This document shows positions 35,307-45,400 of a DNA stretch of 48,564 bases, one piece after another. The notes below the pieces were generated by a model. The model saw only the letters and a list, made by a program, of their open reading frames with translations. It ran no database searches and was not told the origin of the DNA. Both the position numbers and the translations under genes were made by a program. The stretch comes from an uncultured Clostridia bacterium (lineage in GTDB: Bacteria > Bacillota > Clostridia > Christensenellales > UBA3700). Position 1 is the stretch's first letter. Each line of letters opens with the position of its first letter. Where the stretch lies: contig CAMXSN010000009.1 in NCBI GenBank assembly GCA_947246685.1, forward strand, positions 1-48,564, in the 5' to 3' direction.

Positions 35307-37790
35307 ATGGAAAATCAGGTGAAAGAACTAAAAAAAGTTGTGGCTCTCAAATGTCAGACTTATTTTGGCAGAACTATTGAGAATGCAAGCAAAAATCAGA
35401 TTTACCGCGCAATATGCATGACGGTAAGAGACATACTCACGGACAAACGTCTGGCTTTCAAGAGAAAGAGATTGGAACAGGGCTCGAAGCAAGTGTACTA
35501 TATGTCGATGGAATTCTTGCTCGGCAGATCGCTGAAAAATCACCTTTATAATCTCAAACTTACAGACGCGTTTGACAATATTTGTAAGGAACTCGGATAT
35601 TCTATTGAAGATATGTATGCGATAGAGCCTGACGCGGGATTGGGCAACGGGGGTCTAGGCAGACTGGCCGCCGCGTATATGGAATCGCTGACCAATCTCG
35701 ATTACGTGGCAAGCGGTTTTTCCATTAGATACGATTACGGAATTTTCAAGCAGAAGATAGAGGACGGTTGGCAGGTCGAACTTCCCGACGAATGGCTGGA
35801 GAACGGCGACGTATGGCTTTCGCCCAGAATGGAAGATACCTTTGAAGTCAAGTTCGGCGGTTATATCGACGAAGTTTGGGACAACGGCAGAATGTACGTC
35901 GAGCAGAAAGATTGCTACGTCGTGCAGGCAATTCCTTACGATATGAATATCAGCGGCTACGACGTGCCTGCGGTCAACAAATTGAGACTGTGGTCGGCAA
36001 AAGCCCCAATGGATTTTGATATGAAACTTTTTGCCGAGGGCGAATACGTCAGATCTCTCGAGCAGAAAGCGCTTGCGGAGAGCATATGCAAGGTGCTGTA
36101 TCCCGCAGATCACCACCAAGAAGGCAAGATGCTCAGACTTAAACAGCAATATTTCTTTGTGTCGGCGTCGGTTCAGTCCATTATCAAAAAGCATATCAAA
36201 GATTACAAAACGATAGATTCTCTGCCGGATAAAGTTGCTATCCATATCAACGATACTCATCCAACGTTGTGCATTCCCGAACTTATGAGGATACTTTTGG
36301 ACGATTACGGTTATTCTTGGGAAAAGGCTTGGAATATCGTCACGCGTACGGTGTCCTATACCAATCACACCGTTATGGCGGAGGCTTTGGAAAAGTGGCC
36401 CGAGGGTCTGTTCAGACAGCTTCTTCCGAGAATCTATCAGATAGTTTGCGAAATCAACCGCAGATTTACCGACGAGCTGTGGGCTTTCTATCCAAACGAT
36501 TACGCCAAGGTGGATTACAATGCTATTCTTTCCGGCGGTCAGGTCAAAATGGCAAATCTTTGTCTTGCCGCGTCGCACACGATCAACGGCGTATCCGCGT
36601 TGCACTCGCAGATTCTCAAGGACGAAGTTTTCAGAGATTATTGCAAGATGTATCCCGAGGCGTTTACCAACGTCACCAACGGTATTACCTACAGAAGATG
36701 GCTGTGTCAGTCCAATCCTCTGCTGAGCGATTATATCTCTTCGCTTATCGGTGAAGATTTCAAAAAAGACGCCGACGCGCTCAAAGGTCTGGCAAAGTTT
36801 GCCGACAATAAAGCCGTGCTGGATAAAGTGCTCGATATAAAGAGAGAAAATAAAGTCAGACTTGCCAAATACGTCAAGGAGACGAACGGCATAGATATCG
36901 ATCCCGATTCTATTTTCGACGTGCAGGTAAAGAGATTGCACGAGTATAAGCGTCAGCTGCTCAATGCGTTGCATATCCTCGATTTGTATTACAGACTCAA
37001 ACAGAATCCCGATCTCGATATCAGCCCGAGAACGTTTATTTTCGGCGCGAAAGCCGCTCCGAGTTATTATATGGCTAAGCAGATAATCAGGCTTATCCAT
37101 TCTCTTGGCAAACTCATCAACGACGATCCCGACATCAACGGCAAAATCAAAGTCGTGTATATCGAGAATTACAGAGTTACGCTGGCGGAAATCATAATGC
37201 CCGCGTCGGACGTATCGGAGCAGATATCTATTGCGGGCAAGGAAGCCAGCGGTACGGGTAATATGAAATTTATGATTAACGGCGCCGTCACGATAGGCAC
37301 TATGGACGGAGCCAATATCGAGATATACGAAAACGTGGGCAAAGACAATATTTTCATCTTCGGCTTGCTTGCCGACGAGATAAACAAGCTCAACGCCAAA
37401 GGTTACAATCCGAGAGATTATTACAATTCCAATCCGAGAATAAGAGCTGTGATAGACGGTCTCAGAGGCGGAATAGCAGGCGTTAATTACGGCGAGATAG
37501 CAGATGCGCTTATTACGTCCGACACTTATAAAGTGCTTGCTGATTTCCAATCTTACTGCGATTGTCAAGAAAGACTTGACAAAGCCTACAAAGACAAATA
37601 CGCATGGGCGAAGATGTCGCTTCTCAATACTGCCAACGCGGGATTCTTCTCTTCAGACAGAAGCGTCAAAGAATATTGCGACAGGATATGGAAGATGAAA
37701 CCTGTAGATTATTCGGCGGCAAACGTAGATAAAGAAAAAACCGTTAAAAAAACCGCTAAGTCGACAGCGGCTAAGACGGCGAAAAAATAA
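35307..37790 (+). CDS. glgP: glycogen/starch/alpha-glucan phosphorylase
   Basis: An 827-residue GT35 phosphorylase that releases glucose-1-phosphate from glycogen ends. The pyridoxal-phosphate lysine is Lys654 in SGTGNMKFMINGA. YYMSMEFLLGRSL near the N-terminus and EPDAGLGNGGLGRLAAAYM are hallmark motifs; KRLHEYKRQLLNALHIL is also present. The protein is slightly longer than usual because of a Lys/Ala/Thr tail (KTVKKTAKSTAAKTAKK) after the normal end near KPVDYS. CGGAG lies just before the ATG. It has its own promoter shared in sequence with pfkA, so breakdown can be controlled apart from synthesis. Confidence 0.97.
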   Translation: MENQVKELKKVVALKCQTYFGRTIENASKNQIYRAICMTVRDILTDKRLAFKRKRLEQGSKQVYYMSMEFLLGRSLKNHLYNLKLTDAFDNICKELGYSIEDMYAIEPDAGLGNGGLGRLAAAYMESLTNLDYVASGFSIRYDYGIFKQKIEDGWQVELPDEWLENGDVWLSPRMEDTFEVKFGGYIDEVWDNGRMYVEQKDCYVVQAIPYDMNISGYDVPAVNKLRLWSAKAPMDFDMKLFAEGEYVRSLEQKALAESICKVLYPADHHQEGKMLRLKQQYFFVSASVQSIIKKHIKDYKTIDSLPDKVAIHINDTHPTLCIPELMRILLDDYGYSWEKAWNIVTRTVSYTNHTVMAEALEKWPEGLFRQLLPRIYQIVCEINRRFTDELWAFYPNDYAKVDYNAILSGGQVKMANLCLAASHTINGVSALHSQILKDEVFRDYCKMYPEAFTNVTNGITYRRWLCQSNPLLSDYISSLIGEDFKKDADALKGLAKFADNKAVLDKVLDIKRENKVRLAKYVKETNGIDIDPDSIFDVQVKRLHEYKRQLLNALHILDLYYRLKQNPDLDISPRTFIFGAKAAPSYYMAKQIIRLIHSLGKLINDDPDINGKIKVVYIENYRVTLAEIIMPASDVSEQISIAGKEASGTGNMKFMINGAVTIGTMDGANIEIYENVGKDNIFIFGLLADEINKLNAKGYNPRDYYNSNPRIRAVIDGLRGGIAGVNYGEIADALITSDTYKVLADFQSYCDCQERLDKAYKDKYAWAKMSLLNTANAGFFSSDRSVKEYCDRIWKMKPVDYSAANVDKEKTVKKTAKSTAAKTAKK

Positions 37791-37800
37791 AGTTGCAAAG

Positions 37801-37831
37801 ACAGCCTTATTCCGCGGAGTAGGGCTGTTTT
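37801..37831 (+). terminator. terminator or attenuator between glgP and the GH13 gene
   Basis: 9-bp stem acagcctta (37801-37809) / tagggctgt (37820-37828) with one G-T pair, whose loop contains the palindrome tccgcgga, followed by TTTT. The GH13 ATG lies only about 20 bases on, so some read-through must occur or the GH13 gene is expressed less. Confidence 0.65.
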
Positions 37832-37848
37832 ATCGAGAGGTAGAAGAT

Positions 37849-39672
37849 ATGACTGATCTGATATATTTCGACAGTTCCAATCCTCATTGCAAATTCCCTT
37901 TCGGCAGCGTGGAGCAAGGCGAGGAGATCACTTTTAGAATATTCGCAAAGGACGGAGTATTCGTGTACGGCGTGGAGTTGCAGGTATATGAGGACGGTAT
38001 GGATATTCCGTACGTATTTGCGATGGCATTCAACTGCAAGAGGGGCGACGAATGCGAATATACCGCCAAGGTCAATATCAATAAGGTCGGGTTGTATTGG
38101 TATAAATTCGTTTTTAAGACGGAGTCGGGAGATTTTGTCAAAGACAAAGGCGGAGAGGGCTATCAACTGACCGTATACGACAAAAATTACGTAACGCCCG
38201 ATTGGATAAAAGGCGGCGTCATCTATCACATATTCGTAGACAGATTCAATAGGGGAAAGGACAGCGGCGCAGTATTCGACAAAAAGGGCGTGCTTAAACA
38301 GTGGGGCGACGAAGTGACCATAGTCGATAGCGACGGAGTGTTTAGAGCCAACGACTTTTACGGCGGTAATTTCCAAGGCATTATCGACAAGCTGCCTTAT
38401 CTCAAAAAACTCGGAGTAACTTTACTCTACCTTTCGCCGATATTCAAATCCGCTTCCAATCACAGATACGACACTGGCGATTACGAGCGTCTCGACGAGT
38501 TGCTTGGCAATGAAGAGAAGTTTGCCGAACTTATTTCCAAAGCCCGCGACAACGGCATGGGAATCATGCTCGACGGCGTATTTAATCATACGGGGGCGGA
38601 CAGCAGATATTTCAACAAATTCAACACTTATCCCGAGCTCGGCGCGTATCAATCCAAAGAAAGTCCATATTACGATTGGTATGATTTTTACCGTTATCCC
38701 GACGAGTATCATTGTTGGTGGGGCATAACGGTTACGCCCACCGTTAGTCAGCGAGCTCGCTCTTTTCGAGATATGATAGTAAAAGAGGGAGGAATCATTG
38801 ACAAGTGGACGTCAATGGGCGTCAAGGGCTGGAGACTCGACGTCGTAGACGAACTGCGCGAAGATTTCGTCAAAGATATCCGAACGGCCGTCAAACGCAA
38901 CGACGAGAATAATCTGCTGATCGGGGAAGTTTGGGAAGACGCGTCAAACAAGATAGCGTATAGTTATCGCAGACATTATTTCCAAGGGCAGGAACTTGAC
39001 GGCGTAATGAATTATCCGTTCAAAGAAGCCGTGCTTAATTACGCTTTGGGCGGCAAAGCCTGCGAATTTGAAAAGACTGTAATGACCGTTGTTGAAAATT
39101 ATCCCAAGCAATCGCTCGACGTGACGATGAATTTGATAGATTCTCACGATACGGCAAGAGCGCTGAGCGTGCTGAGCGGCGTGGATATGAGCGGTACGGA
39201 TAAAGAGTTTAGGCGAGATTTCAGGCTGGATGAGGACGGATATGCAGCGGCAAAACGACGTCTTATCCTGGCGTCGGCGCTGCAGTTTACTCTACCGGGA
39301 GTGCCGTCGGTGTTTTACGGCGACGAACAGGGAGTCGAAGGCTATGAAGACCCTCTTTGCAGACGTACGCTGGATTGGAATCATATTGACGGCGAATTGC
39401 TCGCTCACTATATTTCGCTTGGCAAGATTAGGAAAGAATACGCCGATATACTGTGCGGCGATACTTATTTTGAGCATTCCGAAGGGCTTTTGATTCTTTG
39501 CCGCAGAAAAGGAAAGAGAATAATCAAGACAGTTGTCAACAACGGCGATTGCGTCAAGCAATTTCATTGCGCCAACGTCAAAAAGGAACTCTTGTCGAAT
39601 GCGACAGTTTGCAAAGATGTTATCGATATAGCTCCTCAAAGCGCGGCGATATTTTTGTTGCGGCAGCAGTAA
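37849..39672 (+). CDS. GH13 alpha-glucosidase/amylase-family enzyme, cytosolic
   Basis: A 607-residue GH13 hydrolase without a signal peptide, so it acts inside the cell. An N-terminal Ig-like/CBM34-type domain (about residues 1-105) leads to the barrel, which begins at WIKGGVIYHIFVDRFNRG. Catalytic residues are Asp331 in GWRLDVVDEL, Glu360 in LLIGEVWED and Asp434 in NLIDSHDTAR. These fit the neopullulanase/cyclomaltodextrinase-like group. It would cleave maltodextrins or branch stubs from glycogen. AGAGG precedes the ATG. It is the last gene of the glycogen block. The exact linkage preference cannot be read from the sequence. Confidence 0.9.
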   Translation: MTDLIYFDSSNPHCKFPFGSVEQGEEITFRIFAKDGVFVYGVELQVYEDGMDIPYVFAMAFNCKRGDECEYTAKVNINKVGLYWYKFVFKTESGDFVKDKGGEGYQLTVYDKNYVTPDWIKGGVIYHIFVDRFNRGKDSGAVFDKKGVLKQWGDEVTIVDSDGVFRANDFYGGNFQGIIDKLPYLKKLGVTLLYLSPIFKSASNHRYDTGDYERLDELLGNEEKFAELISKARDNGMGIMLDGVFNHTGADSRYFNKFNTYPELGAYQSKESPYYDWYDFYRYPDEYHCWWGITVTPTVSQRARSFRDMIVKEGGIIDKWTSMGVKGWRLDVVDELREDFVKDIRTAVKRNDENNLLIGEVWEDASNKIAYSYRRHYFQGQELDGVMNYPFKEAVLNYALGGKACEFEKTVMTVVENYPKQSLDVTMNLIDSHDTARALSVLSGVDMSGTDKEFRRDFRLDEDGYAAAKRRLILASALQFTLPGVPSVFYGDEQGVEGYEDPLCRRTLDWNHIDGELLAHYISLGKIRKEYADILCGDTYFEHSEGLLILCRRKGKRIIKTVVNNGDCVKQFHCANVKKELLSNATVCKDVIDIAPQSAAIFLLRQQ

Positions 39673-39691
39673 CGCATATGTATATTTGCAT

Positions 39692-39716
39692 GAGACGGCG
39701 GCGCCGTCTCTTTTTT
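39692..39716 (+). terminator. strong intrinsic terminator ending the glycogen block
   Basis: Perfect 8-bp GC-rich stem gagacggc (39692-39699) / gccgtctc (39703-39710) with a 3-base loop, followed by six T. Confidence 0.9.
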
Positions 39717-39769
39717 GAATTAATAACGTTATTTTACGTTCGACTGGCACTTAAATTCAAACGAGAGAA

Positions 39770-39775
39770 TATAAT
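39770..39775 (+). promoter_or_regulatory. possible -10 box of murB
   Basis: Perfect TATAAT six bases before the GTG of murB. No good -35 lies at 16-18 bases. If it is real, the murB mRNA would have almost no leader. Confidence 0.3.
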
Positions 39776-39780
39776 AAAGA

Positions 39781-40653
39781 GTGAAAGATTTTGATTTTTT
39801 ATCTCGTTTGGATTGCCGCGCGGAATTTAACGCGCCCTCGCCTTCGTCTTTTAGGAGCGGCGGAAATATTGCCGCCGTTTTATATCCCGATTGTGCGGAT
39901 AAACTTGCCGATTGCGTCGAGCTGTTGGACAGGGAAGGTATCGGATATATAATTATCGGCAATTGCACCAACGTGCTTGTCAACGACGCCGGAATAGACG
40001 GAGTAGTCATACGTACCAACCGTATTCGCGGAATCGTCAGAGATGGCAATCTTATCTATTCGCCGTGCGGGCAGAGTATATCGTCGCTCTGCGCGTTTGC
40101 CGCGGAAAGCGGTCTCAGCGGTATCGAGGGACTTTGCTCTATACCGGGCACGGTAGGCGGAGGAGCGGCGATGAATTGCGGTGCGTTCGGACGCGAGCTT
40201 TGCGACGTGGTGGAATATGCGGATATTTTGACTGACGGCTCGATTGAGAGGTTCGGCGCAGACGAACTGGATTTTTCTTACCGCAGTTCGTCAGTAAGAG
40301 ATAAAGGCGCGCTTGTCGGGCTCGGTTTGAGGCTTGTTTACGGCGATGGATTTGACATTGCCAGAGATATGAAAGGTTACAAGTTGGCGCGGCAGGCAAG
40401 TCAGCCGCAAGGAGCTTCGCTGGGCAGCGTATTCAAGAAAGCAGACGGCATTTCCGCAGGATACTATATCGACAAAGCGGGCTTGAAGGGACGTCGTATA
40501 GGCGGCGCCGTCATATCGCCTAAGCACGCCAATTTCATAATCAACGAGGGCGGAGCGACCTCTTCGGATTTTCTCGCGCTTGCCAATTATGCAAGGCAAG
40601 AAGTTGACAAGAAGTGGGGCGTTAAGCTACAATATGAAATAGACGTCATTTAA
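39781..40653 (+). CDS. murB: UDP-N-acetylenolpyruvoylglucosamine reductase
   Basis: A 290-residue FAD enzyme that reduces enolpyruvyl-UDP-GlcNAc to UDP-MurNAc in peptidoglycan synthesis. FAD-domain motifs: SSFRSGGNIAAVLYP, IIGNCTNVLV, and GLCSIPGTVGGGAAMNCGAFG. The catalytic region has QASQPQGASLGSVFKK (Ser acid) and the C-terminal ANFIINEGGATSSD with a terminal Glu in LQYEIDVI. The start is uncertain: GTG at 39781 gives the usual length, but a TATAAT at 39770-39775 would place transcription start on it, implying a leaderless mRNA. TTG at 39808 is the alternative. It heads the murB-PHP-whiA-dnaE cluster. Confidence 0.93.
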   Translation: MKDFDFLSRLDCRAEFNAPSPSSFRSGGNIAAVLYPDCADKLADCVELLDREGIGYIIIGNCTNVLVNDAGIDGVVIRTNRIRGIVRDGNLIYSPCGQSISSLCAFAAESGLSGIEGLCSIPGTVGGGAAMNCGAFGRELCDVVEYADILTDGSIERFGADELDFSYRSSSVRDKGALVGLGLRLVYGDGFDIARDMKGYKLARQASQPQGASLGSVFKKADGISAGYYIDKAGLKGRRIGGAVISPKHANFIINEGGATSSDFLALANYARQEVDKKWGVKLQYEIDVI

Positions 40654-40658
40654 CGTAG

Positions 40659-40675
40659 GCGCGCATTTTGCGCGC
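40659..40675 (+). repeat. GC hairpin between murB and the PHP gene
   Basis: Perfect 7-bp stem gcgcgca (40659-40665) / tgcgcgc (40669-40675) with a ttt loop, six bases after the murB stop. No T-tract follows, so it may modulate rather than end transcription. Confidence 0.5.
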
Positions 40676-40715
40676 GCTGCGCGTTGAGCGAAAAGGACAA
40701 GCAAGGGGGATACGG

Positions 40716-41483
40716 GTGGACTTGAATATGACCGTTACGGCGGATTATCATTCTCATACGACTTATTCGCACGGCAAAGGAAGTATTGCCGACAACGCTC
40801 TTGCGGCAAAAGAAAAAGGCTTGGATTATCTGGCGATAACAGACCATGCCGTGAGACATCCGTTCATAGGGGTCAATCCCAAAAAGCTCGACGAAATCAG
40901 AGCTGATATGGATCGGGTGCAACAGGAATTTCCCGACGTCAAATTAATGCTAGGACTTGAGGCGAATATATTGGGTTCTGCGGGCGAGATAGACGTCAAA
41001 CCGCAAGACGCCGAAAAATTGGATATATTGCTTGCAGGCTATCATCTCACTTCGTTTCCTTATAGATTTGCGGATTATTTCAAAATAACGTTCAACGCTT
41101 TGACTAAATATGTGATGAAGTCCACGAAGGCGCAAATCGCCAGAAATACGTCAATGTTTGTCCGCGCGATAAAAAATCATAAGATCGACGTGCTTACGCA
41201 TCCGGGATTTCGGCTGGATATCGATTATTCTGAGGTCGGAAAAGTCTGCGCCGATTACGGCACTTACGTGGAGCTTTCTTCGCGTCATCGCACTCCCGAC
41301 GAGAATTCGATCGAGCAGTTGCTGAACACCGATTGTCAATTTGTGCTCAATTCCGACGCGCATAAACCGCAAAACGTAGGTTGTTGCGATTTTGCGTTGG
41401 AACTTGTAGGTAAATACGATATTCCCGCAAGCCGTTTGGCAAACGTAGATCATAAGGTCTTGACGCTTAGGTCAAAAAGTTAA
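40716..41483 (+). CDS. PHP-domain metal-dependent phosphatase
   Basis: A 255-residue stand-alone PHP protein, YcdX-like. Metal-binding motifs are visible: DYHSHTTYSHGKGS, AITDHAVRHPF, LGLEANIL, DVLTHPGF and NSDAHKPQN. The family contains phosphatases and phosphoesterases; the natural substrate here is unknown. GTG at 40716 is chosen as the start because AAGGGGGA ends five bases before it; the ATG at 40728 would be too far. PHP genes of this kind are often found with murB, whiA and dnaE in Clostridia. Confidence 0.85.
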   Translation: MDLNMTVTADYHSHTTYSHGKGSIADNALAAKEKGLDYLAITDHAVRHPFIGVNPKKLDEIRADMDRVQQEFPDVKLMLGLEANILGSAGEIDVKPQDAEKLDILLAGYHLTSFPYRFADYFKITFNALTKYVMKSTKAQIARNTSMFVRAIKNHKIDVLTHPGFRLDIDYSEVGKVCADYGTYVELSSRHRTPDENSIEQLLNTDCQFVLNSDAHKPQNVGCCDFALELVGKYDIPASRLANVDHKVLTLRSKS

Positions 41484-41494
41484 ATCAATCAGAC

Positions 41495-42442
41495 ATGGAT
41501 TACACAGCGCAACTCAAAAAAAATTTGGTAGATACTATTCCCGATGAGCGAGAAAAAAGGCTTGCTTTTCTCTGCGCTGTGACCAAAAACAACGCAGTTA
41601 TAGAGGTTTACAGAAAGTCTATAGCGCTTACCTATGAATTTGAAGAAAAGTTTGAGGCGTTGGCAATTATCGGCGTTATTAAAGAGTTTTCTTCAGACGA
41701 GATATATTTTACGCAGAAGGGCGTCAACGGAGAAAAATCGTACAAAATTCAACTCAAAGATCAAGCCGCAAACGCGTTGCTTGAAAAGACGCGTTTGAGC
41801 AGATACGAGCAGGATGCGTTTATACCCGACGACGGAGTAGATTACGTCAAGACCGTCGCTAGAGACAAACAGCTGTTTTACGCTTATCTCAAGGGAGTTT
41901 TGTTTGCTGCGAGCAGATTGAAATTCGCCGACGAAGAATATTCCAATTATTCCTTGCAACTGTGTTTTTCCGACGAAAGATACAGAGACGCGATAGGCGA
42001 GATAATGTTGAGTTTGAACGTAGAACTGAAGAGTTACGCCAACAAGAGCGGTTTTTTCCTGCAGTCGCGCACAGGCAGCGACATTTCCGACGTGTTGGCA
42101 ATGTGCGGAGCCAGCGATTGCGTATTGGTTCTCAACAATATTCTTGCCGAACGCGAAAATGAAAACGAGTTCAACCGCGCAAGTAATTTTTATATGGCCA
42201 ACTATAAAAAGACTATGGCCGGCGCAAAAAAATATATCAATGCTATAGAGAATTTGCAAAGCAGAGGCATATTGCAAAGACAGGACGATAAATTAAAATC
42301 CGTCGCATTGGCAAGGAGTCAATACGAAGAAGACAGCATGACGGAGCTTGCCCGCAGGTTGGGCATGAGCAAGACGAGCCTTGCTCGAAGATTAAACAAG
42401 ATTTTGCAATTATCGGAGGAGGCTGACAATGGAAGAGAATAA
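41495..42442 (+). CDS. whiA: DNA-binding protein WhiA
   Basis: A 315-residue WhiA protein: a LAGLIDADG-homing-endonuclease-like N-terminal domain without nuclease function, plus a C-terminal helix-turn-helix. AYLKGVLFAASRLKF matches the YLRGAFLAGGS region of the family, DISDVLAMCGASDCVL matches the later conserved block, and LARRLGMSKTSLARRLNKILQL is the C-terminal DNA-binding motif. In Bacillota it affects cell division and chromosome segregation; in actinomycetes it controls sporulation. The sequence is rather divergent. No strong ribosome site is seen before the ATG. rapZ and yvcK, its usual upstream neighbours, are absent here. The 3' end overlaps dnaE by 14 bases. Confidence 0.88.
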   Translation: MDYTAQLKKNLVDTIPDEREKRLAFLCAVTKNNAVIEVYRKSIALTYEFEEKFEALAIIGVIKEFSSDEIYFTQKGVNGEKSYKIQLKDQAANALLEKTRLSRYEQDAFIPDDGVDYVKTVARDKQLFYAYLKGVLFAASRLKFADEEYSNYSLQLCFSDERYRDAIGEIMLSLNVELKSYANKSGFFLQSRTGSDISDVLAMCGASDCVLVLNNILAERENENEFNRASNFYMANYKKTMAGAKKYINAIENLQSRGILQRQDDKLKSVALARSQYEEDSMTELARRLGMSKTSLARRLNKILQLSEEADNGRE

Positions 42443-45400
42443 GTTTGAAAACTTGCAGGGCGGTCTATTGGACAGCATAGACGATTTGCTCGGGTCTAAC
42501 GCTCCGATACGTAGCGAGGACAAGCCTGCAAAATCTCAGGATAAAAGTTCGCCGCGCACGCAGTCCGATTTGGCAAAAAACGAGTATGCTAAGAAATACA
42601 AAAAGCCTTTCGTGCATTTGCACGTTCACTCCGAATACAGTTTACTCGACGGACTTGCCCGAATTACCAAGGGAAAGAAATCTCCGCTGCTCGACGCGTG
42701 CAAAGATATGGAAATGCCCGGTTGCGCGCTTACAGACCACGGTAATATGTTTGGCGCCTATACTTTTTACAAGGCTGCGAATGCGAGAAATATCAAACCG
42801 ATAATAGGTTGCGAGTTTTACACTTGCTCGGATATGACCAAGACGGACAGCGCCGAAAGAAATCACTTGGTGCTTCTCGCCAAAAATAACGAGGGTTACA
42901 AAAATCTTGTCAAGCTGGATTCTCTTGCTTACATAGACGGTTATTACTACAAGCCGAGGATCGATTTGGAGTTGCTGGCGCGGCATTCCGAAGGTGTAAT
43001 ATGTCTGTCGGCTTGTCTGTCGGGTAAGATTCCGCGACTTTTGAGCGCGGGCGATTACGACGGAGCAAAAGAGTACGCTCTTAAATTGCAGAGTATGTTC
43101 GCCGAGGGCGATTTCTATATTGAGTTGCAAGATCACGGACTTGAGGATCAGCGCGCTATCCGCAACGATTTGGTAAGGATTGCGGACGAGATAGGTGCCA
43201 AGCTCGTAGCTACCAACGACGTGCATTACGTCAATAGAGAAGATTATATAGCGCAAGACATACTTGTCAGAATCAACACCGGCAAGACTATCAACGAATC
43301 CACGGGAATGGAGATGGGCAACGACCAATTCTATCTCAAAAGTTACGAGGAAATGGCGGAGATATTTTCTTGGTGTCCCGAAGCAGTTACCAATACCGTA
43401 GAGGTAATGGAGAAATGTAACGTTAAGATAGATAAAGAAGATCTCTATCCGCCTTATACGCCCGACGACGGCAGTAAGCCCGAGGAATATTTGAGAAAGC
43501 TGGCTTACGAGGGATTGGCGAAAAAATACGACGTAATCACGGACGAGATAAGAGAGAGGGCGGAATACGAATTGGGTATAATTATCCGTACGGGTTTTGC
43601 CGAGTATTATCTCATCGTTTGGGATTTTATCAACTATGCGCGCTCTCAGGGAATTCCGGTGGGACCTGGACGCGGCAGCGGCGTAGGCTCGATTATTGCG
43701 TACGCGGTGGGTATCACAAACCTCGATCCGCTCAAATATCAACTGTTCTTCGAGAGATTCCTCAATCCGGAGAGAGTTTCCGCTCCCGACTTTGATATCG
43801 ACTTCTGCATGGACAGACGCGGCGAAGTAATCGATTACGTTATCCGCAAATACGGCAAAGAAAAAGTCTGCCAGATACTTGCGCTGGGCACGATGAAAGC
43901 CAAGGGGGCAATTAAGGACGTCGCCAGAGTGTACAACGTGCCTTTGGATATAGTCAATTCTACGACAAAACTTATTCCCAACACTCCGGGAGTTACTCTC
44001 GATAAAGTGCTTGGCAGAGATCCCAGCACAAAAGAAGACGATCTTAAACTGAGAAATCCCGAGGTAATAGAGATATACGAAAAAAATCCCGATATGCACA
44101 GAGTTATCGATATGGCTCTTAAGATAGAGGGATTGCCGCGCAACTGTTCCAAACACGCCGCTGGCGTGGTTATTTGCAAAGAAGTTATAAGCGATCACGT
44201 GCCTTTGCAGAGGAACGGTCCGGATATTACCACGCAATTCCAGAAAGAAGAAGTCGAAGAGCTGGGTATGCTCAAGATGGATTTTCTCGGTTTGACCACG
44301 TTGACAGACATAGACAAGGCGCTCAAATACGTCAAAGAAAACCACGGGAAGGAAATCGATTTCGATAAACTGGGTTACGACGATCCCGAAGTTTACAAGT
44401 TGATAGGCACGGGCGAAACCGAGGCTGTGTTCCAACTTGAAAGCGCTGGCATGAAGAACTTTCTCAAAGGCTATCAACCTAAGAACCTTGAAGAAGTCAT
44501 TGCCGGCATATCGCTTTACCGTCCGGGACCTATGAGCTGTATTCCCGCTTATCTCAAAGCGCGTTCCAACAGGGACTTGATAAAATACGACGCTCCGCAG
44601 TTGGAGAATATTCTCGACGTCACGTTTGGATTCTTCGTATATCAAGAACAGGTTATGCAGGCGGTACAGGCGTGCGCCGGTTACACGCTTGGAAGAGCGG
44701 ACAATTTGCGACGCGCGATGGGCAAGAAAAAAGTCGACGTAATGAAAGCGGAAAAGACTGTGTTTATCAACGGTTGCGACGCTGTGGCAGAAGTTGTCAA
44801 CGATCAGGGTATAGTCATCAAAAAGGCAGCCCCCGCCGTCGAAGGTGCGGTCAAGAGAGGTATTTCGCCTGAGAGCGCGGAAAAGATTTTTGACGAGATG
44901 GCGGACTTTGCCAAATATGCGTTCAACAAATCGCACGCCGCGGCGTACGCTACGCTGACCTATCAGACTGCGTATCTCAAACGATACTATATGTTGGAAC
45001 TTTTTGCCGCGGTAATAAACAACCGTATTACCAAGTCGGACGAAATAGCAAAGTATTTGGGTTACGTCAAAAACTACGATAAAAAGATATATCCTCCCGA
45101 TATCAACAAGTCCGACGTCATATTCACCGTGGAAAACGACGACGGATTGAGATTCGGACTGGGAGGAATAAAAAACGTGGGCGAAGCCGCAATGCAAGCG
45201 CTTGTAGCCGAGAGAAAAGCCAACGGCGAATACAAGTCCATAGGCGATATGCTCGGCAGACTTCCCGCGGGCACAGTCAACAAGAAGATGATAGAATGCC
45301 TTATCAAGGCGGGCGCATTCGACTCTTTCGGACACACGAGAGCCGCGTTAGCGGCAAGCTACGAGTCAATAATGCTGCTGAGCATTCACGACAAAAAGAT

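Noticed and set aside
35655..37568. Open frame of 637 codons antisense to glgP
   Set aside because: Antisense shadow of a highly conserved enzyme; no family features.
39744..39760. TGGCAC followed by TTCAA, reminiscent of a sigma-54 promoter before murB
   Set aside because: The -12 GC element is missing and the spacing does not fit. A TATAAT lies just downstream.
42642..45335. Open frame of 897 codons on the minus strand inside dnaE
   Set aside because: It lies entirely antisense to an unambiguous dnaE. Its product is low in complexity and matches no family. Such frames arise from the codon bias of this genome.
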